This document shows, piece by piece, positions 12,424 to 22,707 of a DNA stretch of 64,000 bases. Below the pieces are notes generated by a model that did no database searches, had not been told where the DNA came from, and worked only from the letters and a program-made list of their open reading frames with translations. This DNA comes from Knoxdaviesia capensis (Eukaryota > Ascomycota > Sordariomycetes > Microascales > Gondwanamycetaceae). The position numbers and the translations under genes are program-made. Location of the stretch: positions 80,235 to 144,234 of the forward strand of contig LNGK01000018.1 of assembly GCA_001510575.1 (NCBI GenBank), read 5' to 3'. How positions within the stretch are numbered: the stretch's first letter is position 1; each line of letters opens with the position of its first letter.

Positions 12424-13298
12424 TCAGTGACGTGACGTACCTGGTCCGGCAACCGACGTGGTGACGGGGCCGTCCTCGATATACACTCCCGAGAAGTAGT
12501 AGTCTTCGACGGTGTTGGGGTATCCGCTGCGGGGAAGCTCCAGCACGCCCAGGTGCCAGTCGGCGCCGTTGGAGGATGTCGACGCCGACACCGGCGCCAC
12601 CACCTGCGTGAGGGTCTCGTTGCCCTCGGAGTGCCAGAAGCCGACGGTGTTCGCGCCGAAGTCCTAGTGAGCGGGGGTTTGGGACTTAGGTTAGTATCAC
12701 GCACAGACCGAACAGCCAGTTTCCTCGGCAAAGCATCGCCAGCACTCACAATCTCGTACGCAACGTTGTGCCAGACATCCGGCTCCCACAGCGACGTCCA
12801 CAGGCTGCGCTGCTGCACCATGAACTGCAGGTTGGGGTTCTCGGTGCCCTGCTCGCCCGACACCCAGCCGTACTTGAGCTCGGTGAAGTGCGACTCGAAG
12901 AAGCAGATCTGGTGCTCCTTGTTGACACTCGGCGCGTTCTGGGCCTTGCGCATGATGCTGAAGTGGTACGCCACCTTGCCGCGCGCAATGCCCGCCGTGG
13001 TCTGCGGGATCAGCTCCGTGCGCCGCATCGTCTGGCCGTTCCAGTACGCCGTCGAGTCCAGCGTGATCTTGGCGCCCTGCCGCGACGCGCTGTCGCCCGG
13101 GTTCTTGTACTCCGGCGACAGGTTCACGTACGACTCGACCGCCCCCGACCCGTGGATGTAGTACTGGTACGGGCCCACCTGGCTCGACCACGACCACCGG
13201 TTCAGGTCGGTCGCGCTGGTGAAGTCGTTGAAGCGCCCGTCCCAGAGCACCGCGGCCGCCGCTGGCGAGGCCAGGTAGAAGAGGCTTGCTGTCCGCAT
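12424..13298 (-). CDS. Secreted polysaccharide lyase, PL20 (glucuronan lyase-like)
   Basis: Predicted extracellular endo-lyase cleaving beta-1,4-glucuronan by beta-elimination. Exons 13298-12750 and 12663-12424 give 262 residues, close to the roughly 257 residues of characterised fungal PL20 enzymes. Residues 1-17 form a signal peptide (M-R-T-A-S-L-F then Ala-rich), followed by the W-D-G-R-F beginning of the beta-jelly-roll. The middle carries the family-like N-K-E-H-Q-I-C-F-F-E-S-H-F-T-E-L-K-Y-G block, and the second exon continues D-F-G-A-N-T-V-G-F-W-H-S-E-G. The 86-nt intron has GTGAGT/TAG ends in phase 0. Uncertainty: the C-terminus ends seven codons after a good donor-like GTACGT (near 12441), so a last intron with a different tail is possible. 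No carbohydrate-binding module is visible. Confidence 0.85.
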
Positions 13299-14526
13299 GG
13301 TTGGGATGTTACTGGCTGAAGGTGGCTGGTGGAGGGAGATGCCGACTGAGAGAGGAGAACAACAACACGCCAAAGTCTGGGAGGTTGAGAGATGAGAGAC
13401 AGAAGGGTGAGCGAGAGAGAAAGGCAAGAGAGAGTACTAACCCGCGGGAAATATCACGGAATCCCGCCAAACTATATATGCACTTCTCACCTCGCCTATA
13501 TAAACCCCCCCCACCTCACCCTTCCGCTTCCATCACGAGAGAACCCATGAGAATGTGCTGCTCTCACCCAAACGCGGCGCAGATAGTGCATAGTGCAGGG
13601 ACGGATTATGGTCATCCGCAGGACCAGGTATTTCCGGGGATTGTAGTGGGGAATGGAGCTGTGTTCCGTGGTGGCTTGGGGTAGTCTCTGTCAGTAATAC
13701 ACCCGGTCCCAGTACTGGTGCCATCCTGGTCTCTTCTAGTAAGCCATGGTTCATCTGTTGACATCTCGACTTCACTCACCTCGCAGGCAACACCGTCCGT
13801 CATTCATGTCTTTGAGAGGGGAAAACACCAGAAACAGCCAGCCGAATCCAACACAAAACGGCTATTATCCTCCCCATCGCCACCGATATTGATTGCGCCG
13901 CTCCCTGATTTAGCCGGTCTCCGCGTCTCAGCAGCTCGATTCTCTCTCCTCCGATATTACCAGCACAGCTTTTCTTTCTTTCTTTCTTCCACCCCCTGCG
14001 TTCCGAGTCGACCCTCGTCAATATCCCGCAGCACAAATACAGTACATGCGGCTATAGCACGCTTCATATAGCACGCTGAGAGGGAACCTGCACTCCAGAA
14101 CACAAAGCAGCCACCCTTTCTCTCTTCCGGGTTTGGATCTGCTTTCTCCACGACCATGAACATATGGGTGAACTGCAGACAACAGTTCGGCGAAGGCTCA
14201 ATGCATGGATGAAAAGAACAAGTTCGCATATTCTAGAATAAACAAAAATAAAATAAAAAGGAAACCAGTCAAAACGCCTCCAACCGGAAAAGACCACCGC
14301 CCACCAGTGAAAGAACATGTGTACATGAAGAGTAAGTATCGTAACAAGATAGAAAACGAGATAGAAAAGCAGCTGTCATCCGAGCCACTCATAAGATAGC
14401 ACACAAATGAAACCCGAGCATGAAGAAAACGAGGGTAAAGCCTCAAGATCAACACGAGTAAGGAAATGAAGATGTAGAAAACACCGTAAGACAAGGAACC
14501 CCAAAGGCAAAGCAATGCAGAGGGGA
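13299..14526. other. Intergenic: lyase promoter and transporter 3' flank
   Basis: Apart from the lyase promoter elements I see only low-complexity CT stretches (around 13975) and A-rich sequence near 14240-14400, likely the 3' untranslated part of the transporter. No gene is supported. Confidence 0.6.
13474..13515 (-). promoter_or_regulatory. TATA-like elements and C/G tract of the lyase promoter
   Basis: On the minus strand a TTTATATAG element (about 13496-13504) and a second TATATA (about 13474-13480) lie some 180-200 bases upstream of the lyase start. A GTGGGG match to the CreA consensus (SYGGRG) sits just beyond them, within the C-run at about 13506-13514. Carbon-catabolite control would suit the enzyme, but this is inference from short motifs. 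Confidence 0.4.
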
Positions 14527-16479
14527 TCACGAGCGCCCCTCGCCACCCAACAACGCCGCGCGATCGGCGCCGTCTCCGTTCTCCACGGCGCCGGCCGACG
14601 TCGCAGCCGTCTTCGCCGGGCCGGCATCACCGACGTGATCGCTGATGCCGCGCACAAAGAACGACGCCACAAACACCGCGGCGCCCGCCAGCGCAAACAC
14701 AATCGACATGCTAAAGTCGCCGGGGGTCCCGCGCGGCTTCTGCCAGATGCGGAAGATGATGCTGGACCCGACGGTGGCGATGATCTGCGGCGCCGCGATC
14801 GCCATGTTGTGGATGCCGAGGATGACTCCGGCCTCGTCGCGCTCCTCCTCCTCCTCCTCTTCCTCGGGCTCGTCGCGGCGGTGGTGGTGGTTTTGGCGGT
14901 GGCGGCGGCGGCGCGCGCGGATGAGCGCGTCGCGGTGGCTGATCTCCCCGCTGATGATGGCCCACGGCGCCCACAGCGACAGCGCCCACGTGAAGCCGAT
15001 GATGCCGATCAGCGTCGACGCGACCACCACCGACCGCACGAACAGCGTGCAGAACATGGCCGCCGCGAACACCAGCATCGAGATCAGCCACGCGCGCTTC
15101 AGCGTGAACCCGCGGATATGCAGCCGCTCCAGCCAGGGCCGCTTGGCGGGGTCGGCCGGCGGCCTCCCGGGCTCGGCGGCGGTGTTCTGCGTGTCGTAGG
15201 TCGGCGCGATGAAGAACGGCAGGAACACGTTGGTCAGCAGTGACACCACCGAGTTGATGAACAGCGCGAGGGTGCCGACGCGCGTGGCCTCCTCGTACAG
15301 GTCGTCAATCTCGCCGGGCGAGAGGTTGGGGTTCGCGCGCAGGAACGGCTGCACGTACAGGTCGCCGATGAACGAGGATGTGTAGAACAGGAAGGGGAAG
15401 AAGCCGATCCATGCGAAGAACTGCACGATGCACACGCGCTTGATCTGGGGCGGGAGACGGCGGATAGAGGTGAGAATCTGCATGAAGAAGCCGATGACAC
15501 CCGGGACGTTCTTCTTCTTGGGCACGGCTCCGTGGCGATGGGCGCGGTCGGCGAGGTTGGGGTCCTGTTCCTTGATGGTCAGGCAGCTGAGAATCACCGT
15601 GGCCGACAGCGCAATACCAGCAATCGCACAGAGATCCTTGAACTGGGTGTCACCCAAGTACCACATGACCGCCGGCAGGTTCGCGTATCCGGCCATGTAG
15701 CCGATAATGTTGCCAATACCGACAATCCGGCTCGCCATCGCATTGGCCGCCTCCTGCTGGTGCGACGGCGCACAGTCCACAATAAACGCACGAATGGCCG
15801 CCTGCACAGTATTGATGGAAAAGTCGAGGATGTACACGCCCAGCACCGCCGCCACAATCACCGTGGTCTTGACGCCGGCCGACTGCGGATCGGCGCCGAA
15901 CAGCGCCAGCGCGCCGCCGACAATCTCGCGCGTCCACGCCAGAAACAGCAGCGACACCACGGTGGCCGCGGTGCCGCCCAGCATGAACGGCTTGCGCTTG
16001 CCCCACGACACACGGCAGTTATCGCTGAGCATGCCGACGTACGGCTGCACCAGCGTGCCGGTCAGCGGGCCGGCAATCCACACGAGCGACATCAGCGACT
16101 TGCTCAGCCCCAGCGACATCAGGTACGGCGAGCCGTTCGACAGCTCGACCGACCACGCAATCTGCAGGCCTCCGATGCTGATCGTCAGCAGGATCAGATA
16201 CCACACGCTCTTCGTCTCGTGCAGGTGGTCGTCGGCGTCGTGGTTGTAGATCGCCGCGGATGGCACCGAGCCGTTGGTCAGCGACCGCCCGAGCAGGCCG
16301 CGCGTCGCGCTGGAGTTGGTCGAGACCTCGTCGTCGTCGTCGTATTCCGAGCCGGCCGGCGACAGCAGCGGCGACACTTCGGTGGTCGGGTCGGGCGCCG
16401 CGGGCTTGGAGCCGCGGCCGTCCCCGTTGGCGGGTCGTGTGTGGGAGTCCATGGCGATAGATTCAACTGACGATTCCAT
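14527..16479 (-). CDS. Sucrose/alpha-glucoside-type H+ symporter (GPH/SUT family)
   Basis: Single-exon membrane transporter of 650 residues, expected to bring sucrose, maltose or similar disaccharides across a membrane with protons. The family signature S-W-G-K-R-K-P-F follows an early L-S-N-G-S-P-Y-L helix end, as in plant and fungal sucrose carriers, and about twelve hydrophobic segments are spread from residue 75 to 620. The N-terminus has an acidic run (D-D-D-D-E near residue 48) and an E-V-S-P-L-L motif (residues 34-39); the C-terminus has D-R-A-A-L-L (639-644). Both fit acidic dileucine sorting signals, so a vacuolar or endosomal location is possible. A loop contains an Arg/His block followed by an eight-Glu run. 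The first Met is at 16479; a second at 16452 is also plausible. The upstream promoter is interrupted by a retroelement 242 bases from the start. Confidence 0.88.
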   Translation of the reverse strand: MESSVESIAMDSHTRPANGDGRGSKPAAPDPTTEVSPLLSPAGSEYDDDDEVSTNSSATRGLLGRSLTNGSVPSAAIYNHDADDHLHETKSVWYLILLTISIGGLQIAWSVELSNGSPYLMSLGLSKSLMSLVWIAGPLTGTLVQPYVGMLSDNCRVSWGKRKPFMLGGTAATVVSLLFLAWTREIVGGALALFGADPQSAGVKTTVIVAAVLGVYILDFSINTVQAAIRAFIVDCAPSHQQEAANAMASRIVGIGNIIGYMAGYANLPAVMWYLGDTQFKDLCAIAGIALSATVILSCLTIKEQDPNLADRAHRHGAVPKKKNVPGVIGFFMQILTSIRRLPPQIKRVCIVQFFAWIGFFPFLFYTSSFIGDLYVQPFLRANPNLSPGEIDDLYEEATRVGTLALFINSVVSLLTNVFLPFFIAPTYDTQNTAAEPGRPPADPAKRPWLERLHIRGFTLKRAWLISMLVFAAAMFCTLFVRSVVVASTLIGIIGFTWALSLWAPWAIISGEISHRDALIRARRRRHRQNHHHRRDEPEEEEEEEERDEAGVILGIHNMAIAAPQIIATVGSSIIFRIWQKPRGTPGDFSMSIVFALAGAAVFVASFFVRGISDHVGDAGPAKTAATSAGAVENGDGADRAALLGGEGRS

Positions 16480-16720
16480 CCCCCGGCGAAGATGGCTTCA
16501 TATATAGGAGGCTTGTTGCGGGATTCTCAAAGACCGGAAATATATATCAGAATGTCGATTCAGCAGATGTGCTTCCGGATGTCCTTGACGAGTTGTTGGG
16601 CCGTTGGGTGGATGTAGTTGGCAGAAGATCGGCCAGCCCAGCACAGCCGCGAATATGCGGTTCAGTTTCACGGTACAAGCTGAAACTAGGGTATAACCCG
16701 GGCAATGTTCCACGTGATGC
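16480..16720. promoter_or_regulatory. Left half of a split divergent promoter
   Basis: This 241-base piece lies between the transporter start and the Copia insertion. With 22246-22430 it would form a continuous intergenic region of about 426 bases between two divergent genes. A CACGTG box at 16711-16716 sits directly beside the insertion point. Confidence 0.6.
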
Positions 16721-16921
16721 TGTAAATAGGAAGGACGGAAATGCGTGGATCACGTGACCGGTAGGCTGAAGCCTGGTTCTGGCTAGCCTATAAATGTTGG
16801 ACTTCTGTCCATTTCTAGTCTAGCCAATTTTCTTCCTCTTACATCTAACTTTTTATGCAGATGTTCAATTATCAAGTTCATTTCCATCAACTTATCCATT
16901 TTCCTCATCAGTCAGCCAACA
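16721..16921 (+). repeat. 5' LTR of Copia element 1
   Basis: It is 201 bases long, starts TG and ends CA. It carries a CACGTG palindrome (16751-16756) and a TATAAA (16789-16794). It differs from the 3' LTR at two sites, both G here and A there in a TG context, which is a RIP-type change. Confidence 0.95.
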
Positions 16922-17078
16922 GATTATGAGACCAATCTCTCTCTAAACCAGACAGTTGATTTGTCTTTTGTTTCCTTTTGTTCTAAACAATTTTTTTTTC
17001 TTCCTCTTCTTCTTCCTGTTTTTCCACAAGCCAACAATTGGCCTGTGAAGCCGTTGGTGTTGCAAGGATTGCAAACCA

Positions 17079-20000
17079 ATGATGAATTCTAGTGGCCGTC
17101 GCCGTTTAACAGCCCCCAACGCAGTCACTAACTTAGTTACTCATCAACACTCCCAAGTGTCGACTCCGTCAACTTTAACGGAATTCTCGCGTTCCCCCTC
17201 TCCCGTCTCCGACTCTGATCTAAGACTAATTGCTGATACTATTCCCTAACAATCTCAACTAGTTCCTAATAGAAAGTCTATAATTCCGAGTTTTCCCGGC
17301 CTTTTTCGTGTACCTACTATAACGAACCGACCTCCTTCCGCCTATATAGTATTATCCCCGCCGATATAATCTATTATTATAGAAGATTTTATTCCGTCGC
17401 CCGTAATAACTAGTATAGACTAGGTAATCGACCTTTCTAAATAGAAGTAGATACTTAATTAATAATACTAGCTAATAGATAGCCGTACTTAGCGTACTTA
17501 GGCCCTATCTTTTCGTACTATAATTATCCGTATTAGCTTAAAGCCTAATAATTTCGGTTATCTTAATAAGTAAAACGATCTACTCGTAAGAAGTAAAATA
17601 CTAAAGAATATATCTAGTATTATAAGATAAATTATAGTTAATAATATAAATATTTCTAATATCTAGAATAAGTTATCTAATCGCTTTAACTATAATAGCT
17701 AGAAGACTAAATTCTAAGTATTAGAAGATCTATTAGATATTAGTATATATATAATAAAGAAGGGTAAAAAGTTTATTACTTTTCTTTCGCGCTTTAACTA
17801 AAAATAACTAGAAGTCTAGCGTTATAGAGCTAAAATTACCGATAAGATTAAGACCGTACTACTACTAATAGTAGCGAAAGATACCTTTAATACTAAAACG
17901 TAAGTTACTACGCGTATCGTAGTATAGTTAGATAGGACTTCTAACGAATACTATAGATAATTAGTATAGTTATTCTAGGAACGCGAAAGGGTTACGAAGG
18001 ACCTAAAGAAGTTAGACCGTAGAGATAATTTAAAGTCCGATAATAAGTAGGGTATAAATAATAATAATAATACCCGTAATAGTAGTACTAGCTAGAGTAA
18101 CTAGAAGAAACCCGGTTTATAACCTATAATTTAATATAGATATTATAACCGACTAGGCTATAAAGAGCGCGACTATCGAATTAAGGCACGTAAGTAATAA
18201 TAGTAGAAGTCTTCTACTATATTAGGTAACGTAAACGTAAGCGCGAATATAACTAGTTATAAAAGAGTTATAAGTACGATAGTATTAACCGATAATACGT
18301 TAGAGAGACGTCGAAAGACTATAAGTAAGTCTTCCCTTTCTTCTTTACTTATTAATACTATAGAATATTTTAAAGAAGTAATTAGCTATAACCTATTTAC
18401 CTACTTATTAAGCTATTCTAGAATAGATTAGCTATTCGATATAGGTACGTCTATATACTCTATAAACGATAAGCGATAGTTCAAGAAAGGGACTATTAAA
18501 GAGACTCGTATACGTATAATTATAGGCAGAGGACCTATCTATACTATAAAACGTAGAAACGTTATTATTAATATTAAGACTTTATCTAGTATTATTTCTA
18601 TATATATTAAAGATATTTTACTAACTATAATATTTCCGATTTATATCTTTAGTAGTAAGGTTCTATACCGTAATAAAGGTAAGATTCTAAGTAATAGTAT
18701 TTTTAATACTAAAGACGTCTTAATTTTAGAAATTAACGTAGAAAACCGTAGGTTCTTTATATAAGTTATAACCTCTAGTAAACCTATTATCTAGAAGCCC
18801 GTATATGCTCCTATTATCCGTAATTCTATATTAGAGGAGACCGTCTCTCTAAAACCGTCTGAGGAGACTACTTATAAATTATCTAGTTATCATAGTCACC
18901 CTATAAAAGACTATAGAGTTAGTTCTAGGCGTCCCCCTATAAAAGACGCTCGTGGTATGCGTTACTACTAGAAAAACGCTAGTTCTAGTAGTCTCTATAT
19001 AAAAGACTAGCATTCGTCCGATTATTCTAATAGACGAACTAATATTAATCGATACCTAAAAGCTTTACGTAAGTATTAAGTATACGTTAACGCTTACGCC
19101 TAATATATAAACGACTAGGATATCTAAGCGCCGAGGTTCTCCTAAAGATACTATAGTCTATTAAAGGAGCTTTAGTAGATAAGTTAAGTATAAAAACGTA
19201 TATTAATAATTTAGGCCTATATAAGGCGTACGAGATCTCGAAGATCTCGAAGTTTAGGCTAAAAGATAGGCGAATAAGGGCTAAACGTATTAGATAAGTA
19301 TTATATTACGATATTACTAAGATATTAGTATAAACCTTTAAAGGCGAGCGCTACTTTCTCGTTATTATAGATAATTTTTCTAAAATAAAGTTTATTTATA
19401 TTCTAGATAAAAAGTTAAAAGCCAGTAACGAAATTAAGAATATAATTTAATATATAATAAATATTACCGATTCTATTCCGGAGTTAATTATTATAGATAA
19501 CGGGACGGACGTATAGATTAAGATAATTACTAAGTTTACGAACCGAATTAGTTCGAAAGTTAATCCCTCCCTTACTTATAGCTACGTATATAACGGTAGT
19601 ACTAAATAAGCTATAAAGGAACTAATAATCCGTATAAAGGTAACTATAATATAGTAAAGTATTCCGATATACCTATAGGGATATATCTTAGAAGCTATTA
19701 CTTAACTAATTAATTTAACGGTTAATAGCTACGGTTCTAATCCTACGGAACGATAGTAAAGCTAGATACCTATAGCTAAATAGGATTTTTAGCTAAATAT
19801 TATATACCTATAAACTTTAGGTTCCTATATAATTATTTATATACCTATAGAGGTTAGAGCGCGCGTAAATAATACTAATTTACCTAGTAAATTTATTCTA
19901 CGAGGAGAATTTAGCCTATTAGTTAGTTACTAAGGTATATATTTATATAAAGTATAAGTACTTAAATTTCGAAAAGTCTAGATTTTATCTAATATAAGAA

Positions 20001-21848
20001 TCCTTAAAGACTTAGAGGAAAAACTACCTAATATACTAAAGTCGTAGCTAAAGGGAATATTTACTAAAAAGAAGATTATACGTATAGTTACTTAGAATAG
20101 AGAATAAGTAGATTTCGATAACCTAGTTATCGCGTATAAGAATAATAATCTAGCTCGATAACTTACTAAAAGAAGTCTAGATACTAGTCCTAACGCTATT
20201 AATTTAACGACTTATATTAACGATTCCGATTAACTTAATAATTCGAGCTAGCTTTTCTAATCTAATAACGATAATATTAGCTCTAAGGGGCGCGAATACT
20301 AACGAATAGTTAGATACTAGACTTATAGAATTAATAAATATATTTAACTATAGAGTCTTCGAATTTATTAAGTTACTACTATCTAGATATAAGCCGATTA
20401 CGGCTAAATAAGTACTAAAGTCTAAATACGATAAGTATAGATAGATTATTAAACGGAAAGCACGTATTATAGCCCGTAGATTTTAATAGCGTAAGGGCTT
20501 CGATTATTAAGAAACCTTCGCCGTAATATCGTACGCTACGACGTAGAGAGTAATATTAGCTATTATAACTAAAGAATATTTAGCCGTACGATAGTTAGAC
20601 GTTATAGTAGCTTTCTTATACGGACTCCTAGAAGAGGAGGTATATATACGATAATACGAAGGAATAATTTAATTAATATACGAAATTAGACGACGTAACC
20701 CGGATTTCGTCTATAACTTAAGTTAGATAGAGAAATCGTTTATTTATCTAAAACGAGTATTATACGGTCTAAAATAAGCTAACCGATAGTAGTAGCTAAG
20801 ACTATATAATATACTTTTACGTATAGGTTTTATAAGACTATAAACTAATAAAGCGTTATTTTACTAATAAAAAGACGGTATAATTCTAGTTATATATATC
20901 GATAACGTTCTATACTTTAGATAGAAAGAGGATATACTAACTAATTTTAAACTAGAACTCTAAGAGTATTTAAAAGTAGACCTAATAGGTAAGCTACGGT
21001 CGTTACTAAGAGTAGTAATCGGTATTAACTTTAACTCCTATTCTATATACTAGATATAATATATAGAAGCGATTATAGTAAACGTAGGATTTAATATCTC
21101 TATAATACGACTAGTATCTATTCCGATATCCGGTATTAACTTAACTACTTTAGATAGCGAAAGGCTTTCTACTATTAATATAGATAGATATCGATCCCTA
21201 ATTAGTTAACTTATCTATATAATAACGATAACGAGACCTAATTTAGCATTTTCTATTTACTACTACGTAGTATTTACTAATTATATAACTATTCCTTTAT
21301 TAGTATTACTAAGGCGGATCGTTAGATACTTATCGGTAATAGTAAATTTATCCTTAAGATATTAGAGACCCCTTAAGCTGGATCTTTCCCCTATCTTAAT
21401 AGTTAGTTTTTCTAATACTAGTTATAACTCGATACTAAATAGTCGCTTTATTATAGGATAGGTTCTCTTAATCTAAGGCGGTCCGGTTACTTAGGTAAGT
21501 AGAAAGTAAGTAGTTATTACCTAATCGACTATCGAAGCCGAATACGTAGTAGTAAATATAGTAACTAAGGAAGCTTTATAGCTACGTAATTTCCTATATA
21601 AAATTAATCGCTCCTATAATATCCATCTACGTGTCGATAATACTAGTGCTCTTAAGCTTATTAATAACCCGAGATTCTATAATAAGAGTAAGTATATATA
21701 CCTGAAATTTTATCTAATTCGGGAATCCGTTCGTTCTAAGTTTTTATCCGTTAAATATATTCTAAATACGGAATAAATAGCTAATATCTTAACTAAGCTA
21801 CTTAGTTTCTAGCTTTATAACCGATTTCGAAGTACTCTAATAAAATAA
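17079..21848 (+). pseudogene. Copia gag-pol polyprotein relic (element 1)
   Basis: Starts at an ATGATG (17079) followed by an open stretch (N-S-S-G-R-R-R-L-T-A-P), then is broken by many TAA/TAG codons created by CA->TA and TG->TA changes. Recognisable landmarks: a protease site reading L-F-D-I-G-T-S-I (18432-18455); an RT block A-F-L-Y-G-L-L-E-E-E-V-Y near 20610; and the RT catalytic site, now Y-I-D-N (20895-20906), whose last Asp codon GAC became AAC. Gag through RNase H appear collinear with element 2, without large deletions. The product cannot be functional. Confidence 0.9.
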
Positions 21849-22039
21849 AATACGTTTTTTTTTTTCCTTTCTAAAGGTTTTTAGGTTTTTATATATTTTC
21901 TTTCCTACGCTTCCTATATTAAAGTTTTTTTTTAATAAGATTTTCTTCCTCTACTAAAGTTTTTTTTCCTAATAATAGTAATCCTATATTATTTATTCCG
22001 AGGGGCGTATATTAGGAACGTATTTACGTCCGAGGGGCG

Positions 22040-22240
22040 TGTAAATAGGAAGGACGGAAATGCGTGGATCACGTGACCGGTAGGCTGAAGCCTGGTTCTG
22101 GCTAGCCTATAAATATTGGACTTCTATCCATTTCTAGTCTAGCCAATTTTCTTCCTCTTACATCTAACTTTTTATGCAGATGTTCAATTATCAAGTTCAT
22201 TTCCATCAACTTATCCATTTTCCTCATCAGTCAGCCAACA
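22040..22240 (+). repeat. 3' LTR of Copia element 1
   Basis: It is 201 bases long, preceded by the purine-rich GAGGGGCG tract. Its TATAAA (22108-22113) points toward the small gene starting at 22431, so it could supply transcription. Confidence 0.95.
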
Positions 22241-22245
22241 GATGC

Positions 22246-22430
22246 TGTGTCCCAGCGCTAGGGTTTGGCGGCCAGTGATAGAGAGTTAACATTTCCGCAG
22301 TTGCAAACTAAACTCCTCTCAGAATATTCTCTCATCTGTGCTACTCTCAGATATAAAGAAACGAGACACTTTCTATTTACTGAGCCAAGTTTTCCACGTT
22401 ATCTTCCGTTGACCCAAAAAACCATTCAAG
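22246..22430 (+). promoter_or_regulatory. Right half of split promoter, leader of the small gene
   Basis: This is 185 bases of original promoter between the retroelement and the small gene. The start context, C-A-A-G before ATG, is good. No clear TATA of its own is visible; the nearest TATAAA is in the LTR. Confidence 0.5.
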
Positions 22431-22707
22431 ATGCCTGAAACCGATGGCCTGCGTGAGTCTCATTTTCCCGGCGAGCGTGACCATGAATGTTGGTCATAAC
22501 GTGCTAATCTTCTCAGCAGAGCCGCCCCTGACGGACGCTGAGCGTGCAATCTGCAAATCATACGGCGGATGGACCAACTTCTGCTTCAGCTTTGGTCTGA
22601 AGCCTTGGGAACTGGACGATATTGACGAGGCCAGAGAGATTCTCACGCAGCTTGCCGAGAACGACGCGGCAGACGCACAAGAAGCTCAGACCACCAATGC
22701 GAAGTAG
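22431..22707 (+). CDS. Small acidic conserved-type protein, about 70 residues
   Basis: Exon 1 is 22431-22452 (M-P-E-T-D-G-L), the intron has GTGAGT at 22453, and exon 2 runs from 22517 to the TAG at 22705-22707. The protein is short and soluble with a core reading S-Y-G-G-W-T-N-F-C-F-S-F-G-L-K-P-W and an acidic Asp/Glu/Ala tail. I do not recognise a characterised function. The aromatic core followed by an acidic helix looks like a real conserved fold rather than a random frame, and a spliced first exon of only 22 bases is common for fungal genes. The acceptor is a tandem CAGCAG, so two isoforms differing by one residue are possible. It is divergent from the transporter, separated now by the Copia insertion. 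Confidence 0.65.

Larger units (their letters stand above)
16721..22240 (+). mobile_element. Copia LTR retrotransposon 1, RIP-inactivated
   Basis: The ends are defined by two 201-base LTRs (TGTAAATAGG...AGCCAACA) and a 5-base target duplication GATGC (16716-16720 and 22241-22245). The interior encodes a degraded gag-protease-integrase-RT-RNase H polyprotein in Copia order. From about 17230 to 22030 almost all CA/TG dinucleotides have become TA (for example 19141-19200 has neither), while CG, CC and CT remain, the signature of RIP. The element is dead but its LTRs are nearly intact. Confidence 0.95.

Noticed and set aside
15532..16470. A 312-codon open frame opposite the transporter gene
   Set aside because: It lies wholly antisense to a clear transporter and its translation is Arg/His/Val-rich without domains, as expected of a GC-rich shadow frame.
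17300..22030. Abundant TAA/TAG codons that could suggest a reassigned genetic code
   Set aside because: The stops coincide with loss of CA/TG dinucleotides in retroelements only; neighbouring genes use the standard code, so RIP explains them.
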